Of a DNA stretch of 64,000 nt, positions 29,222-39,698 are shown one piece after another (the stretch's first letter is position 1; each line of letters starts with the position of its first letter). Both the position numbers and the translations under genes were made by a program. The stretch is from RI-153 sp041391225 (GTDB lineage: Bacteria; Chloroflexota; Anaerolineae; Caldilineales; Caldilineaceae), in NCBI GenBank assembly GCA_041391225.1, contig JAWKOL010000020.1:62001-126000 (forward strand), in the 5' to 3' direction. Below the pieces are notes generated by a model, which saw only the letters and a program-made list of their open reading frames with translations, searched no databases and was not told where the DNA came from.

Positions 29222-30025
29222 TGCGCGAACTTTCTTGGAAGTCCATCAAGCCCCGGTTGATGCCGGCGTTTCGCCTGTGGCAACAGTGGGGCGAACCGGT
29301 GTTGCCCCTCTATCGCATCCTACGCACGCTGTACTCCTATCCCGGTTACATAAAAGACTGGCGACAGTATCGGATGTTACCTGGCGCTGAATCGCTTGCC
29401 GTGAAGGATGCTTACCCTGTACTGCTTGAGCGCACACCGATCACTCCCTTCGATCCGCATTACCTCTACCAGGCAGTGTGGGCCACCGAACGGATCGTGA
29501 GCGCAACGCAGAGCCGTCACATCGACGTGGGTTCTGACATTCGATTTGCGGCGATGTTGGCGTCCCACATGCCGGTGACCTTCGTTGACATCCGCCCGTT
29601 ACAGGTTGATGTCCCTGGATTTTCCAGCATGGCCGGGAGCCTGTTTGGTCTGCCGTTCGCCGACGGTGGCGTCGAATCGGTCTCGTGTTTGCACGTCATC
29701 GAGCATGTGGGGTTGGGCCGATACGGCGATCCGTTGGATCCGGGCGGGACGCGTCGCGCCTGTGCCGAGTTGCAGCGAGTGGTGGCGCCGGGCGGCAACT
29801 TGTTCCTTTCGACGCCGGTAGGCCGATGCGCGCGTACAGTTCAACGCACACCGCATCCACACGCCCACACAGATCCCGGCAATGTTTCCGGATTTGACGC
29901 TGGTTGAGTTTTCGGGTGTGGATGACCAAGGCAGCCTGGTTCGCAACGCCGATCTGCATAAATTTGGCGGCGCTCATTATGCTTGTGGGTTGTTCTGGCT
30001 GCGCAAAGAGATCGCTGGATCATGA
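29218..30025 (+). CDS. DUF268 methyltransferase-like protein (one frameshift near 29826)
   Basis: About 268 residues after repair. A class-I SAM-methyltransferase-like fold of the DUF268 family found in polysaccharide loci: HIDVGSDIRFAAMLA, VTFVDIRPLQVDVPG, CLHVIEHVGLGRYGDPLDPG and RVVAPGGNLFLSTPVG. After a one-base slip near 29826 the C-terminus RIHTPTQIPAMFPDLTLVEF and GAHYACGLFWLRKEI follows, ending at TGA 30023-30025, which overlaps the flippase ATG. Its start overlaps the fcl stop. It may methylate a sugar of the exported glycan (inference). Confidence 0.75.
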
Positions 30026-31506
30026 ACCTGGCCCAACGCACCATTACCTCTGTTTCGTGGAACACGATGGCCAATCTCAGCCGCGTTGTGGTTCTCTTCG
30101 CGCGCTCGGTGCTGTTGGCAAGGCTCCTGCCCGTTGAAACCTTTGGCATCTATACAAGCGCCGCGGTGACGGTCGGCCTGACGTCGTCGCTGGTTGGGTT
30201 CGGCTTGGGCGATGCGTTCTTGCATCGCGCAAGTGAGACCGAAGACGAGAATGCTGCGGCGTCGATCTATTTCACGTTGGTGATGATCTTCACAGCGATT
30301 TGGTCGGTAGGGGTGGTTGTGTTCACTCTTTGGTTCGTAGAAGGTGAACTGCAACTGGCCTTTCTGGTGTTGCTTATCACCACGGCGGGTGGGTTCTTTA
30401 CCTCTGCGCCGCGTATGATCCTGGTGCGGCGTGTTGCACACAGGCGCCTTTCCTTGTTCCAGTTTGTAGATGGCATTCTCACAACCGCCGTGTCCATTTC
30501 ACTTGCGGCAATGGGGTACACAATCTGGGCCTTGTTGGCCACCAATCTCAGCACGCTGACGCTCTCGATTGTCATGTTCTACGTGTGGCGGCCGATATGG
30601 CGTCCACGCTTGATGTGGGACGGCGCCCGCGTGCGCTACTTCCTACATTTTGGCAGCCGTCAGATTCTTGGCAATGTCCTTTCCTCGGCGCTCGACAAAG
30701 TCGATGATCTGTGGACAGGCTACTTCTTGGGGCAGACGGCGCTGGGGCTTTATTCGCGCGCGTACACCTTTGCTACCTATCCGCGGCAAATTTTGGGGGT
30801 TCCCATCAACAGTGTGGCAACAGGGACCTATGCCGAGCTGAAGACGGATCGCACAAGGCTATCCAAAGCCTTCTTTCGCTCAAACGCGCTGTTGGTGCGC
30901 AGTGGATTCCTGTTCGCGGGGCTGCTCACCCTGCTGGCGCCAGAGATGATCCGCATTTTGTTGGGCGATAAGTGGCTACCGATGCTGGATATCTTCCGCC
31001 TGATGTTGATTTTCGTTTTGCTCGATCCCATAAAATTGACGATTGCCAGCCTCTTTTCCGCCACAGGCAATCCGCAGATCATGGTGTGGACACAACTGAT
31101 CCAACTCGCGATCCTGGCGATTGGTCTGTTCACCTTGGGGCAGTGGTATGGGACATTGGGCGTGGCCGTCAGCGTTGACGTGATGATCGTCGTGGGCGTG
31201 GCGCTGTTGCTTTGGCAGTCGCGCAAATTCGTAGACTACTCGATCCGTCATCTGTTTCTAATGCCGACGGTGAGCACCCTTTTGGGCGTGCTCCTAGCCA
31301 GGCTGGCCATCGAGATCCCTGGTGTACTGGGCAACGACTGGCGCACAGGCGTGGTGAAGGGCGTCACCTTCCTGCTCGTATATGGCGTCGGGCTTTGGAT
31401 CACGGAGCGACAGGCCACGCTGGCGATGTTGCGGCCTGCATTGGCTGTGTTGCCGACACCTATCGCCAAACGGCTCTCGCGGATCTTGCGCTTGCCGCCA
31501 GGTTGA
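30022..31506 (+). CDS. Wzx-like oligosaccharide flippase (PST/MOP family)
   Basis: 494 residues with about 12-14 transmembrane helices. N-terminal FARSVLLARLLPVETFGIYT and the GFGLGDAFLHR loop are typical of the RfbX/Wzx group, as are IWALLATNLSTLTLSIVMFY and GLYSRAYTFATYPRQILGVP. It would flip lipid-linked oligosaccharide across the cytoplasmic membrane. The start ATG at 30022 overlaps the upstream stop. Confidence 0.87.
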   Translation: MNLAQRTITSVSWNTMANLSRVVVLFARSVLLARLLPVETFGIYTSAAVTVGLTSSLVGFGLGDAFLHRASETEDENAAASIYFTLVMIFTAIWSVGVVVFTLWFVEGELQLAFLVLLITTAGGFFTSAPRMILVRRVAHRRLSLFQFVDGILTTAVSISLAAMGYTIWALLATNLSTLTLSIVMFYVWRPIWRPRLMWDGARVRYFLHFGSRQILGNVLSSALDKVDDLWTGYFLGQTALGLYSRAYTFATYPRQILGVPINSVATGTYAELKTDRTRLSKAFFRSNALLVRSGFLFAGLLTLLAPEMIRILLGDKWLPMLDIFRLMLIFVLLDPIKLTIASLFSATGNPQIMVWTQLIQLAILAIGLFTLGQWYGTLGVAVSVDVMIVVGVALLLWQSRKFVDYSIRHLFLMPTVSTLLGVLLARLAIEIPGVLGNDWRTGVVKGVTFLLVYGVGLWITERQATLAMLRPALAVLPTPIAKRLSRILRLPPG

Positions 31507-31546
31507 TGCTCATGGCGAGTTCAGGTGACGCCAGGGGATTTGTGCT

Positions 31547-32727
31547 GTGAAGTCATTGATGCTACGACTCAAGGAAGATCCATATCTGCGCCGCCTGTTT
31601 GGCAAGCCGCCCATCCCCGTGCTGATTATGGGGCCGGACAATGCAGCGCTCGTTTCACGCTACGGCGCGCCGGCTGTTGCCGCCCAGGTCGAGCGAATTC
31701 AACAGCACCTCCGTCGTGTCGACAAAGCGCTTGACACCGCAGCGCGTCCGCGCGTGTTCCTGGCCTACCGGCAGGTGAACTGGGAAGAACATGGGCTGTT
31801 ACAGCCGTGGCAGGAAGTGGCGGATGTGGTGGCCTGGAATTTCGGTGGCATCAACGATCGCTTCGATTCGGACTGGCATCGGGAGCCGAAGGCCGCCTTC
31901 AATGCGGAACTACTGAAGCGCGTCTATGCCGCTCAAGCCGAGCAGAAGATCGACATCTTCTTCGGATATCTGTCGGGGCGGCAGGTAACTGCGGAGACAA
32001 TTCAAGCAATTGGCGAGTTGGGATCATCACCGTCAACATCAGCTTGGACGACACCACCAAGTTCTGGGGATTCGATGAACCTGCTGGCCATTCGGGCATT
32101 GCCCCCATCGCCGCGGCTTTCGACATCTGCATCACAACCCAAGCCACACAGGACGTCGCCAAGTATCTTTCTGTAGAAGCCAATCCGCTCTTTCTACCGC
32201 CTGGTGGCAATCCGCGTGCGTTCTCATTCACCGAAATCGCACGAGACATCCCCATCTCGTTTGTCGGGCAGGCCTATGGCGCCCGATTGCCCATTGTGAA
32301 GGCGCTGCGCTCCGCAGGCATTCCCATCCAGACATTTGGCAAGGGATGGCCAGGCGGTGCAATATCACAGGCAGAGATGCAGACAATCTACAGCCGTTCT
32401 TTGATCAACCTTGGGTTCGGCTACATCGGCGGCGATACGGCACTAATCGGACTCAAAGGCAGGGATTTTGAGGTCCCCTTGACCGGCGGCCTTTATCTGA
32501 CCACGTACAATCCGGATCTCGCCGAATATCTCGAACCAGGACGCCAGATCGATTGTTACACCAGCATTGAAGAGATGATCGACAAGATCAACTACTACCT
32601 GGCACATCCAGCACAAGCGATGACCATCGGACGCGCAGGTAGAGAAGAAGTGCTGGCGCGGCACACCTGGCGACACCGCTTTGAAACCCTGCTCAATGTC
32701 GCCTCAGCCAAGGACAGCCGACGATGA
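31547..32727 (+). CDS. CgeB/YkvP-like glycosyltransferase (one frameshift near 32021)
   Basis: About 393 residues after adding one base to a GGG run near 32021. The first frame starts at GTG 31547 (MKSLMLRLKEDPYLRRLFG) and ends EAFNAEL/IFFGYLSGR. The second continues IITVNISLDDTTKFWGF, EANPLFLPPGGNPRAF, ISFVGQAYGARLPIVKALRS and KGRDFEVPLTGGLYLTTYNP, the last part characteristic of the CgeB-type GT-B C-terminal domain. Its stop overlaps the next ATG by 4 bp. Confidence 0.78.
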
Positions 32728-33796
32728 GAATTTGCATGTTCGGCGCATACCAGCACGATGACGAACGCAACCGGATCTTCTTCAAGGCGCTGCAAAGCGC
32801 GGATCTGGCGTGCGTTGAATGTCATAGCCGGTTGCCAAGTACCAGCCGCCGCTACCGCCAACTGTATCAGCGCTACCAAGAAGTAGCTCAGGATGGCGTA
32901 GACGCGATCTACGTTGGCAAGATCGGTCATGGGGATGTGCCGCTTGCCTGGGCTTTAGGCCGAAGATACGGCGTTCCGGTCTTCTTCGACGCCTTTGTCT
33001 CTATGTTCGACACCTACGTAAACGACCGGCAACGCCACGGTCGATACTCGGCCAAGGCGCTGTACTACTATCTGCTCGACTACCAGGCGGCACATCTGGC
33101 GCAGCATGTTGTGCTGGACACCACCGCCCACATCGACTACTTTGCACGCACTTTCCACGTCAACCGCCACAAGTTCCGGCTCCTGCCCATCGGCGCGGAC
33201 GACACCGTCTTTTTCCGCAGCAAGATCCGGCGGTTACGCTGGTGGACACGCCGCTGTCGGTGCTGTTCATTGGGACGTACATTCCGCTGCACGGCGTGGA
33301 CGTGATCCTACGGGCGGCAAAGATCTTGCAGACACAGAACGTCGATGTCACCTTTCGGCTGCTGGGCAAAGGACAGACGTACCCGGCAATGCGCCGGATG
33401 GCGACAGATCTGGATCTCGTCAACGTGCGCTTCGAAGATCCTGTGCCGCTGGAAGAACTGCCGATGGCTATGGCAGGCGCCGACATCCTGCTCGGCATCT
33501 TTGGCCTGAGCAACAAGGCGCACAACGTTGTCCCCAACAAAGCATATCAGGCCATTGCCATGCGCAAGCCGCTGATCACGGCAGATACGCCGGCAAGCCG
33601 CGAGGTCTTTACACAGCGTCAAGATGCATTTCTCTGCCCACCGGGCGATCCGGTGGCCCTGGCCGGGGCCGTGAAAACCCTGTGCGAGGATCCACAACTG
33701 CGGCAATCCATCGCGCAGCAGGGTTATGATCTGTTCCAGCGTTCTTTTTCCATTGCACAGATAGGCGTTCGGCTCAAGGCCATGTTGCAGGCATAA
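32724..33796 (+). CDS. Glycosyltransferase family 4-like (one frameshift near 33230)
   Basis: About 357 residues after repair. N-terminal domain MRICMFGAYQHDDERNRIFF, AWALGRRYGVPVFFDAFVSM and HKFRLLPIGADDTVFF. After a slip near 33225-33240 comes the C-terminal domain LSVLFIGTYIPLHGVDVILR, RLLGKGQTYPAMRRMA and ADILLGIFGLSNKAHNVVPN. The end KAYQAIAMRKPLITADTPAS matches GT4/Glyco_trans_1_4. Start and stop overlap or abut neighbours in the glycan operon. Confidence 0.78.
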
Positions 33797-33815
33797 AACG
33801 AAGGACGGCTCACGC

Positions 33816-34886
33816 GTGAGAATTCTACTCTTCAGTTTTTACGCCCAGAACGACGTGTCATTCTACGTGTTGAAGGCACTGAATCGCCTGGGCGTAGAAA
33901 CAGATATTGTCCCCTGGCCCAAGGTCTCTTACGTGCTGGAGGGGGTGACATTGCGCAATCGCCTGCGCCAACGTTGGTCGTCGCTGCGCTTTGTGAAACA
34001 ACGACAACTCCACGCTGTCGAACAGCAACTGCTGGAGAAATTTGAGGCGTTCAAGCCCGACGTAATGCTTGTGCTCAAGGGCGATGGGATGCCGGCCTCG
34101 CTCTTCCAGAAGATACGCACAAAGTACCCGGTGATGATCGTCAACTGGTACCCCGACCATATCCAAAACATCCACAGCAACCAGTTCTTCGAGACACTGG
34201 ACACCTTCGACCGCTTCTTTGCCAAGGATCCCTACATGTGCGCGCAACTGCGCAAAGTAGGCTACACGCAGATCGCCTGCCTGCCCGAAGCGTTCGATCC
34301 CGAAGCCTACTATCCGATGACGCCCACCGACGAGGCGTTCGAGCAGTACAAAAGCGACGTACTCATGATGGGCACCTACTACCCCTACCGCGCCCAGGTG
34401 GCGCGTCACCTGCTGGATTATGACTTGAAAATCTGGGGAAGCGGCTGGAACATGCTGGGGGCCGGCGAAGATGTGTTGAAAGCCAAATGGCAAGGACGCC
34501 CCGCCCTGGATCAAGAAAGAGCCACGGCGCTTGCATCCACGCAGATTCTCATCAACACACAGTACTTCGCAGAGGTGCTGGGCCTCAATCGACGCACCTA
34601 CGAGGCAGCGGGCAGCCGATGCTTTCAGATCACAGGGAAAACGTCTCTGCTGCCCCAGCGCGACGGCCTGGCCTACGGCTTCACACCGGATAGCGAGATC
34701 GTCTGCTTTGAAGACATTCCAGATTTGCGGCGCAAGCTGGATTACTACCTGATCCACACCGCAGAACGCGAAGAAATCGCCCAGAACGCATACCAAAGGG
34801 CCTGCACCGAACACACCTACGACATTCGTATGCGCGAGATGCTGGACGCCATCGAAGGCAAGCCGACAAAATGGGATGCGCTGTGA
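33816..34886 (+). CDS. CgeB family glycosyltransferase
   Basis: 356 residues from GTG 33816. N-terminal MRILLFSFYAQNDVSFYVLK, VMLVLKGDGMPASLFQKI and NWYPDHIQNIHSN are typical of the DUF3880/CgeB N-terminal half. The C-terminal half has DVLMMGTYYPYRAQVARHLL, KIWGSGWNML and RRTYEAAGSRCFQITGKTSL, the conserved CgeB core. It is the second CgeB-like transferase in the cluster. Ends with TGA overlapping the next gene's GTG. Confidence 0.83.
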   Translation: MRILLFSFYAQNDVSFYVLKALNRLGVETDIVPWPKVSYVLEGVTLRNRLRQRWSSLRFVKQRQLHAVEQQLLEKFEAFKPDVMLVLKGDGMPASLFQKIRTKYPVMIVNWYPDHIQNIHSNQFFETLDTFDRFFAKDPYMCAQLRKVGYTQIACLPEAFDPEAYYPMTPTDEAFEQYKSDVLMMGTYYPYRAQVARHLLDYDLKIWGSGWNMLGAGEDVLKAKWQGRPALDQERATALASTQILINTQYFAEVLGLNRRTYEAAGSRCFQITGKTSLLPQRDGLAYGFTPDSEIVCFEDIPDLRRKLDYYLIHTAEREEIAQNAYQRACTEHTYDIRMREMLDAIEGKPTKWDAL

Positions 34887-36025
34887 AACCGATCCACGTG
34901 ATGCAGATTCAAGGCGCGGTAGGCTTTGGCGGCGCAGAGCGACATACGCTGCAACTGGCGCTTGGGCTGCATGCGCGTCCTGATTTTCGGGTGAGCGTGG
35001 TGGGGCCGTATCACAACAACCCAGAGATGCACCGCAGATTGTGCGACGCCGAGATCGCACGCTACGATGTTGATTTGGCCGACAAGCGCGGCATCGCCGA
35101 AACCCTCTACCGGCTGGCGTCTGTGGTCAGGCGCGAAAACGTAGACCTGATCCACACCCACATTCGCAATGCCGACATGGTGGGTATCCTGGTCGGCACG
35201 GCCACCCGCCGCCCGGTGATCGCCACGATCCACGGGCGCACCGGTCCGCTGTGGGGCGATCATGTCCCGTTGCGCAGTGCCACCATCAAATGGCTGCACA
35301 GTCGGCTGTTGCGCTATGGCACCCGGCGCATCGTCGCCATCTCACATTTCATCAAGCAGTTCAGCATGGAAGATCTGCACCTGCCAGCGCACAAGTTTGC
35401 CGTTATCCACAACGCCAGCGGCGCGGAGGCCGCCCCAAGCGTTGATCTGTCGGCGCTGCGCCAGAACCTTCACCTGCCCGCCGACGCGCCCATCGTCAGC
35501 CTGATCGGGGGGCTTACCCGCCAAAAAGGCGCGCACCATTTCTTGCACATGGCGCAACTGGTGCTTGGCCAGATCCCCAATGCGCATTTCCTTGTGGTGG
35601 GCGAAGGAGACAGAGAGGACGAACTCAAAGCACTGGCCCAATCACTGGGGCTGGCAGGCGCCGTCCACTTCACCGGCAAGCGCAACGACGTGCCGGCGCT
35701 GCTCCAGTTGACCAGCGTACTGGCGATGACGGCCAGAGACGAAGGCTTCGGGCGGGTGATCACTGAGGCGATGGCCGCACGCAGACCCGTTATTGCCTTT
35801 GCGCATGGCGCCATCCCAGAGATCGTCGCCCACGAAGAGAGTGGATACCTGATCCCGTATGCCGATGTCCCCCTGCTGGCCCAACAGATGGTTGCCCTGC
35901 TCAACGATCCGGAGCGACAGCAGGCGATGGGCGAAGCTGGGCGTCGACGGCTGCTGTCGCATTTCTCTACGGAGCGTTTTGTGAGCGCGACCGCGCAATT
36001 GATACATGACGTCGTACGATCATGA
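34883..36025 (+). CDS. Glycosyltransferase family 4
   Basis: 380 residues. GTG 34883 is preferred because it forms the 4-bp GTGA overlap seen elsewhere in the operon; ATG 34871 would add four residues. N-terminal QIQGAVGFGGAERHTLQLAL and DLIHTHIRNADMVGILVGTA; C-terminal VSLIGGLTRQKGAHHFLHMA, FLVVGEGDREDELKALA and TARDEGFGRVITEAMAARRP show the GT4 fold. Sugar specificity cannot be read. Confidence 0.86.
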   Translation: MKPIHVMQIQGAVGFGGAERHTLQLALGLHARPDFRVSVVGPYHNNPEMHRRLCDAEIARYDVDLADKRGIAETLYRLASVVRRENVDLIHTHIRNADMVGILVGTATRRPVIATIHGRTGPLWGDHVPLRSATIKWLHSRLLRYGTRRIVAISHFIKQFSMEDLHLPAHKFAVIHNASGAEAAPSVDLSALRQNLHLPADAPIVSLIGGLTRQKGAHHFLHMAQLVLGQIPNAHFLVVGEGDREDELKALAQSLGLAGAVHFTGKRNDVPALLQLTSVLAMTARDEGFGRVITEAMAARRPVIAFAHGAIPEIVAHEESGYLIPYADVPLLAQQMVALLNDPERQQAMGEAGRRRLLSHFSTERFVSATAQLIHDVVRS

Positions 36026-37167
36026 TCAACCCAACAAACCGTGTACTCATCCTAACCAACATACCTGCTCCCTACCGATTGCCCGTCTTCGAGCAGTTGG
36101 CGCAACACGTGGCATTGACCGTCGCCTTCTGCGAATCGGAGGACAAGGAACGCCAGTGGCGGGTCGATCTGAACGGTGACCGCGTCAACTATCACGCTTT
36201 CGACGCACAACCTATCCGGCTGACCAATGGGATCACTTTTGTACGCAACCCTGCCCTGGGCGATTGGCTGTCGCGGCATCCATTCGATGTCTACATTGCA
36301 GGCGAAAACTTCGTCAACGCGCCCAGCGTCTTGGCGGTGATGCGGGCAGCGCGTCGAGCCAAGAAACCGTTCATCCTCTGGTCGGAGAACATCGACACAG
36401 ATTTCGCATCGGGCAATTTTCTAAGCAACAGCTACCGCCGCCTGCTCTACCGCGGAACCGACGCCTTTCTGGCCTACAGCGAAATGGCGCGCGAATACCT
36501 TGTGCGCCGAGGCGCCGCACCGGCGCGGATCGTGCGGGGATGGCAAGTGGTGCCGCCGGAGCAGATCCCGCCGCCTGCTCGGCAAGCCAGGTTCAACTGG
36601 CAACCCGATCCCGATACAGGCGGCGTCACAATCGCCTTCGTGGGCTCGTTGACGCAGCGCAAGGGCGTCGAGGATCTGGTCCGCGCCTTCCAAGCGGCGG
36701 GCCGACCGCAGGATCGTCTCCTGATCCTGGGAAGCGGGCCGCTGGCAGACGCGTTAGCGGCACAGGCGCAGCAAGATCATCGCATCGTCCTGGCGGGCTA
36801 CGTGGGCGGGCAACAGCGTTCAGATTATCTCGCCTGCGCCGACATCTTCGTGCTGCCCAGCCACCATGATCCGTGGGGGCTGGTTGTCAATGAGGCGATG
36901 GCGTTGGGATTGCCCGTCATCGTCACCCGCGCCGCCGCTGCCCACGAAATGGTGGACGGCGCTGGTTTTGTGATCCCTGCCGACCGCCCCGAAGCCATTG
37001 TGCAGGCGCTTTCGCAACTCATCGACGATCCAGATCTACGCAGGGGAATGGGACAAAAAGCGCGCCGGATCGCCCAGGGCTACTCTGTGGAAAGGGCGAC
37101 GCAGGGCTTCTTGAATGTGATCTTGAGCGTGATCTTGAACGAGATCGAGAGTAGCAGAAGATGGTGA
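36022..37167 (+). CDS. Glycosyltransferase family 4
   Basis: 381 residues. N-terminal VLILTNIPAPYRLPVFEQLA is typical of GT4 enzymes that act on rhamnose/fucose-containing glycans. C-terminal IAFVGSLTQRKGVEDLVRAF, FVLPSHHDPWGLVVNEAMAL and GLPVIVTRAAAAHEMVDG. The tail (LNVILSVILNEIESSRRW) is encoded by short tandem-like GTGATCTTGA units and is not conserved. ATG overlaps the previous stop by 4 bp. Confidence 0.86.
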   Translation: MINPTNRVLILTNIPAPYRLPVFEQLAQHVALTVAFCESEDKERQWRVDLNGDRVNYHAFDAQPIRLTNGITFVRNPALGDWLSRHPFDVYIAGENFVNAPSVLAVMRAARRAKKPFILWSENIDTDFASGNFLSNSYRRLLYRGTDAFLAYSEMAREYLVRRGAAPARIVRGWQVVPPEQIPPPARQARFNWQPDPDTGGVTIAFVGSLTQRKGVEDLVRAFQAAGRPQDRLLILGSGPLADALAAQAQQDHRIVLAGYVGGQQRSDYLACADIFVLPSHHDPWGLVVNEAMALGLPVIVTRAAAAHEMVDGAGFVIPADRPEAIVQALSQLIDDPDLRRGMGQKARRIAQGYSVERATQGFLNVILSVILNEIESSRRW

Positions 37168-37171
37168 ACTC

Positions 37172-38340
37172 ATGATGCAGCCCATTCCCATCCTCTACCT
37201 TGATCACGCCGATCTGGGGCGGGGCCGAGGCAGTGCTGATCAATCTGCTCAGCGAGATCGACCACAACCGCTTTCGTCCGCTGGTGGCGACGCCCGCAGA
37301 AGGCTTCTTGGCCGCCGCTTCCGCCGCGCGGGGATCGAACAGGCGCATGTCACGTTCGGCAGGCTCAACGAGGCGGGCATCCTGCTGCCGCTGCATCTGG
37401 CACGCGCCGTGTGGCAGGTGGCACACCTGGCGCGCAAAGAAAATGCGGCCATCATCCACAGCAACACGGTACGCACACACATCGTCGGCGCGCTGGTCGG
37501 CGCGTTGACAGGCATCCCCGTGGTGTGGACCATACACGACAACACCTTCCCGCCCGGTCTCTTTCGGCGGCTTTCTGCCATCCCGCGCAGGATCATCGCC
37601 GTGTCGGGGATGGTTGGCGGCAACCTACGGCGGCGCTGCCAACCCCAATGCCGCCGCCAAGATGACGGTGATCCCCAACGGCCTGCGTCTGCGCGAGACC
37701 ACAATGCAGCACGACAGCACAGTGCAGCGTGGCGCACTGCGCGCCGAGTTGGGCATTCCGGCGCAGGCGCCCCTGATCCTGAGCGTAGGCAGGCTGGTGA
37801 AGGGCAAAGCGCCCCACCTCTTCATCGAAGCGGCGTGTGATCTCCTTGCCAGCGCGGACCGACGCGCACTTTGTGTTGGTGGGTGGCACGGATCCCGACG
37901 ATCCCGACTCGGTGGCCTACGCCGCCACATTGGACGCGTTGGTGCAGGCTTCGGGCCACAGCGGGCGCCTTCACATGGTCGGTCACCGCGCCGATGTCGA
38001 GCGTTTTTACGCCGACGCCGATCTGTTCGTCTACTGCGCAGTGCAGCCCGAGGGCCTGCCCACGGTGATCCTGGAAGCGATGCAATATCAACTACCGGTG
38101 ATCGCATCTGCCATCGGCGGCGCACAGGAGATCGTCGAAGACGGCATCGGCGGGCGGCTGGTGGCGGCGGGAGATCGACGCCAACTTACTGCGGCCATCG
38201 TCGATCTACTGGATAATGCGTCCTTGCGCGGGCGGATGGCCGCTGCTGGCTTAGCCCGCCTGCGCGAAGTCTATTCACCGGCGCGTCAATTGGCGCTAAC
38301 CCAGGCGCTTTACGCAGAACTGATCAACGTACCAACATGA
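37172..38340 (+). pseudogene. Glycosyltransferase family 4, multiply frameshifted
   Basis: Starts MMQPIPILYLDHADL at 37172. Successive frames give WGGAEAVLINLLSEIDHNRF, then GIEQAHVTFGRLNEAGILLP and IIHSNTVRTHIVGALVGALT. These are followed by AAAKMTVIPNGLRLRE, LILSVGRLVKGKAPHLFIEA and, in a clean frame from 37837, FVLVGGTDPDDPDSVAYAAT and AVQPEGLPTVILEAMQYQLP. Four or more indels lie between 37200 and 37840. The 3' part is intact and overlaps the next ATG by 4 bp, so sequence error is favoured. Confidence 0.8.
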
Positions 38341-39698
38341 ACAGAACAGATTCGGCCTCCACACAGCGGAAACAGATCCAGTGGCGAACGCTTGTGCAGC
38401 AAATTCGCAAGCGCCCGCTGATCGCGCTGTTGGCTGCGTTGGGTGCTGCGATCCACGGCGGCACGGCGCTACTGCGACTGTCCACATTTTGGCCCTATCC
38501 GCACACCGTGGACTTTGCGTCGTTCTACGTCGGCGCATGGGCCACGCGGCTGCACACATCGATCTACCCCTTCTCGGCGGATCTGCTTGATCTCCTCAAA
38601 GCGGAACAGGGACTCACCGTCTCGCCTGCCGTCTTGAACAGTTTCCCCATCTGGCCCTGGCTGCTGCAACCGTTGACGCTTGTCACCTTTCCGGCGGCGG
38701 CGTGGATCTGGCTCTGCTTCAACCTGGCGCTGCTGGTGTGGATCACAGGGCGGCTGGCGCAGACGGCGCAACTCACGGGCGGATGGACGCTTCTTGTCCT
38801 CTTCGGCGTCGTGTTGACCTTCGGCCCGGTGATGCTGACCCTCACGCTGGGGCAGAGCAGCATCTGGTTGACGGCACTGAGCCTGTGGCTAGGCCGGCGG
38901 CTGGCGCAGACGCAGCTATCGGCGTCTTCCGAGAGATCAACGGTCATCGATATCATCGGCTGGATTGGCGCGGTGAGCACCAAATTGTTCCCAGTGCTGT
39001 GGGGCGCGGGGTTTGTGGTGTTGCAGCGCTGGCGCTCGTTGTGGGGTGCCGTGGCAGCGGCGCTTGCCTTCGTCGGCGTACATCTGCTGTTTTTGAGACA
39101 GACGACCCTGGTTTACTTGACCGAGTTCCTGCCCAGCCGCACACAGGTCTTCTCTACCGGTGCATTTGTCGACGATCAATCGCTACTTGCGTGGCTATCA
39201 CGCATGACGCAGCCTGCGCTCGTCACCGTGTCGGGTGTGTCGGCCACCGAACAGACCGCCGTCATCTGGCAGCCGGCGCTGGCGATCCCCGCGCCGGTTG
39301 TGCAGATCGTCGGCGTCGGCGTGTTGGCGCTGCTGGGCGTCGCCGTGATCTACACGATCCGCCGCGCCAGGCCCGCGGCGCATGAAAGCGCCTTCTACCT
39401 GTGGATCCTCTTCTGCCTGCTGCCTTTCCCGCATACGGAACGCTACAACCACACCCTGCTTCTGCCCGGCATGGCCGTCCTCTGGGCGCAGGGCGCGCGT
39501 GGACAGCGCATGGCGGCAGCAGCGTATTTCCTGGCCGCATTGTCGCGGTTGACGCATCTTTGGGCGCAGATACTCCCGTCGCCCCTGGCCTCGCTGCTTT
39601 CGGGCAGTGGGCTGTTCGCTGTCTGCGTGCTGATGTGGGGAATCTGGCGAACGCATCCCCGCGCCAACACGCAAGACGCACTTACGAGGGCACCATGA
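38337..39698 (+). CDS. GT87-type (DUF2029) membrane mannosyltransferase-like protein
   Basis: 453 residues with about 10 transmembrane helices. Polyprenyl-phosphate-sugar-using GT-C enzymes of family GT87/DUF2029 have a long periplasmic first loop with acidic residues. Here it is TVDFASFYVGAWATRLHTS, followed by IYPFSADLLDLL, then LTLGQSSIWLTALSLWLGRR (the LGQ motif) and STKLFPVLWGAGFVVLQRW. It probably adds a sugar on the outer face of the membrane after flipping. Overlaps both neighbours by 4 bp. Confidence 0.78.
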   Translation: MNRTDSASTQRKQIQWRTLVQQIRKRPLIALLAALGAAIHGGTALLRLSTFWPYPHTVDFASFYVGAWATRLHTSIYPFSADLLDLLKAEQGLTVSPAVLNSFPIWPWLLQPLTLVTFPAAAWIWLCFNLALLVWITGRLAQTAQLTGGWTLLVLFGVVLTFGPVMLTLTLGQSSIWLTALSLWLGRRLAQTQLSASSERSTVIDIIGWIGAVSTKLFPVLWGAGFVVLQRWRSLWGAVAAALAFVGVHLLFLRQTTLVYLTEFLPSRTQVFSTGAFVDDQSLLAWLSRMTQPALVTVSGVSATEQTAVIWQPALAIPAPVVQIVGVGVLALLGVAVIYTIRRARPAAHESAFYLWILFCLLPFPHTERYNHTLLLPGMAVLWAQGARGQRMAAAAYFLAALSRLTHLWAQILPSPLASLLSGSGLFAVCVLMWGIWRTHPRANTQDALTRAP

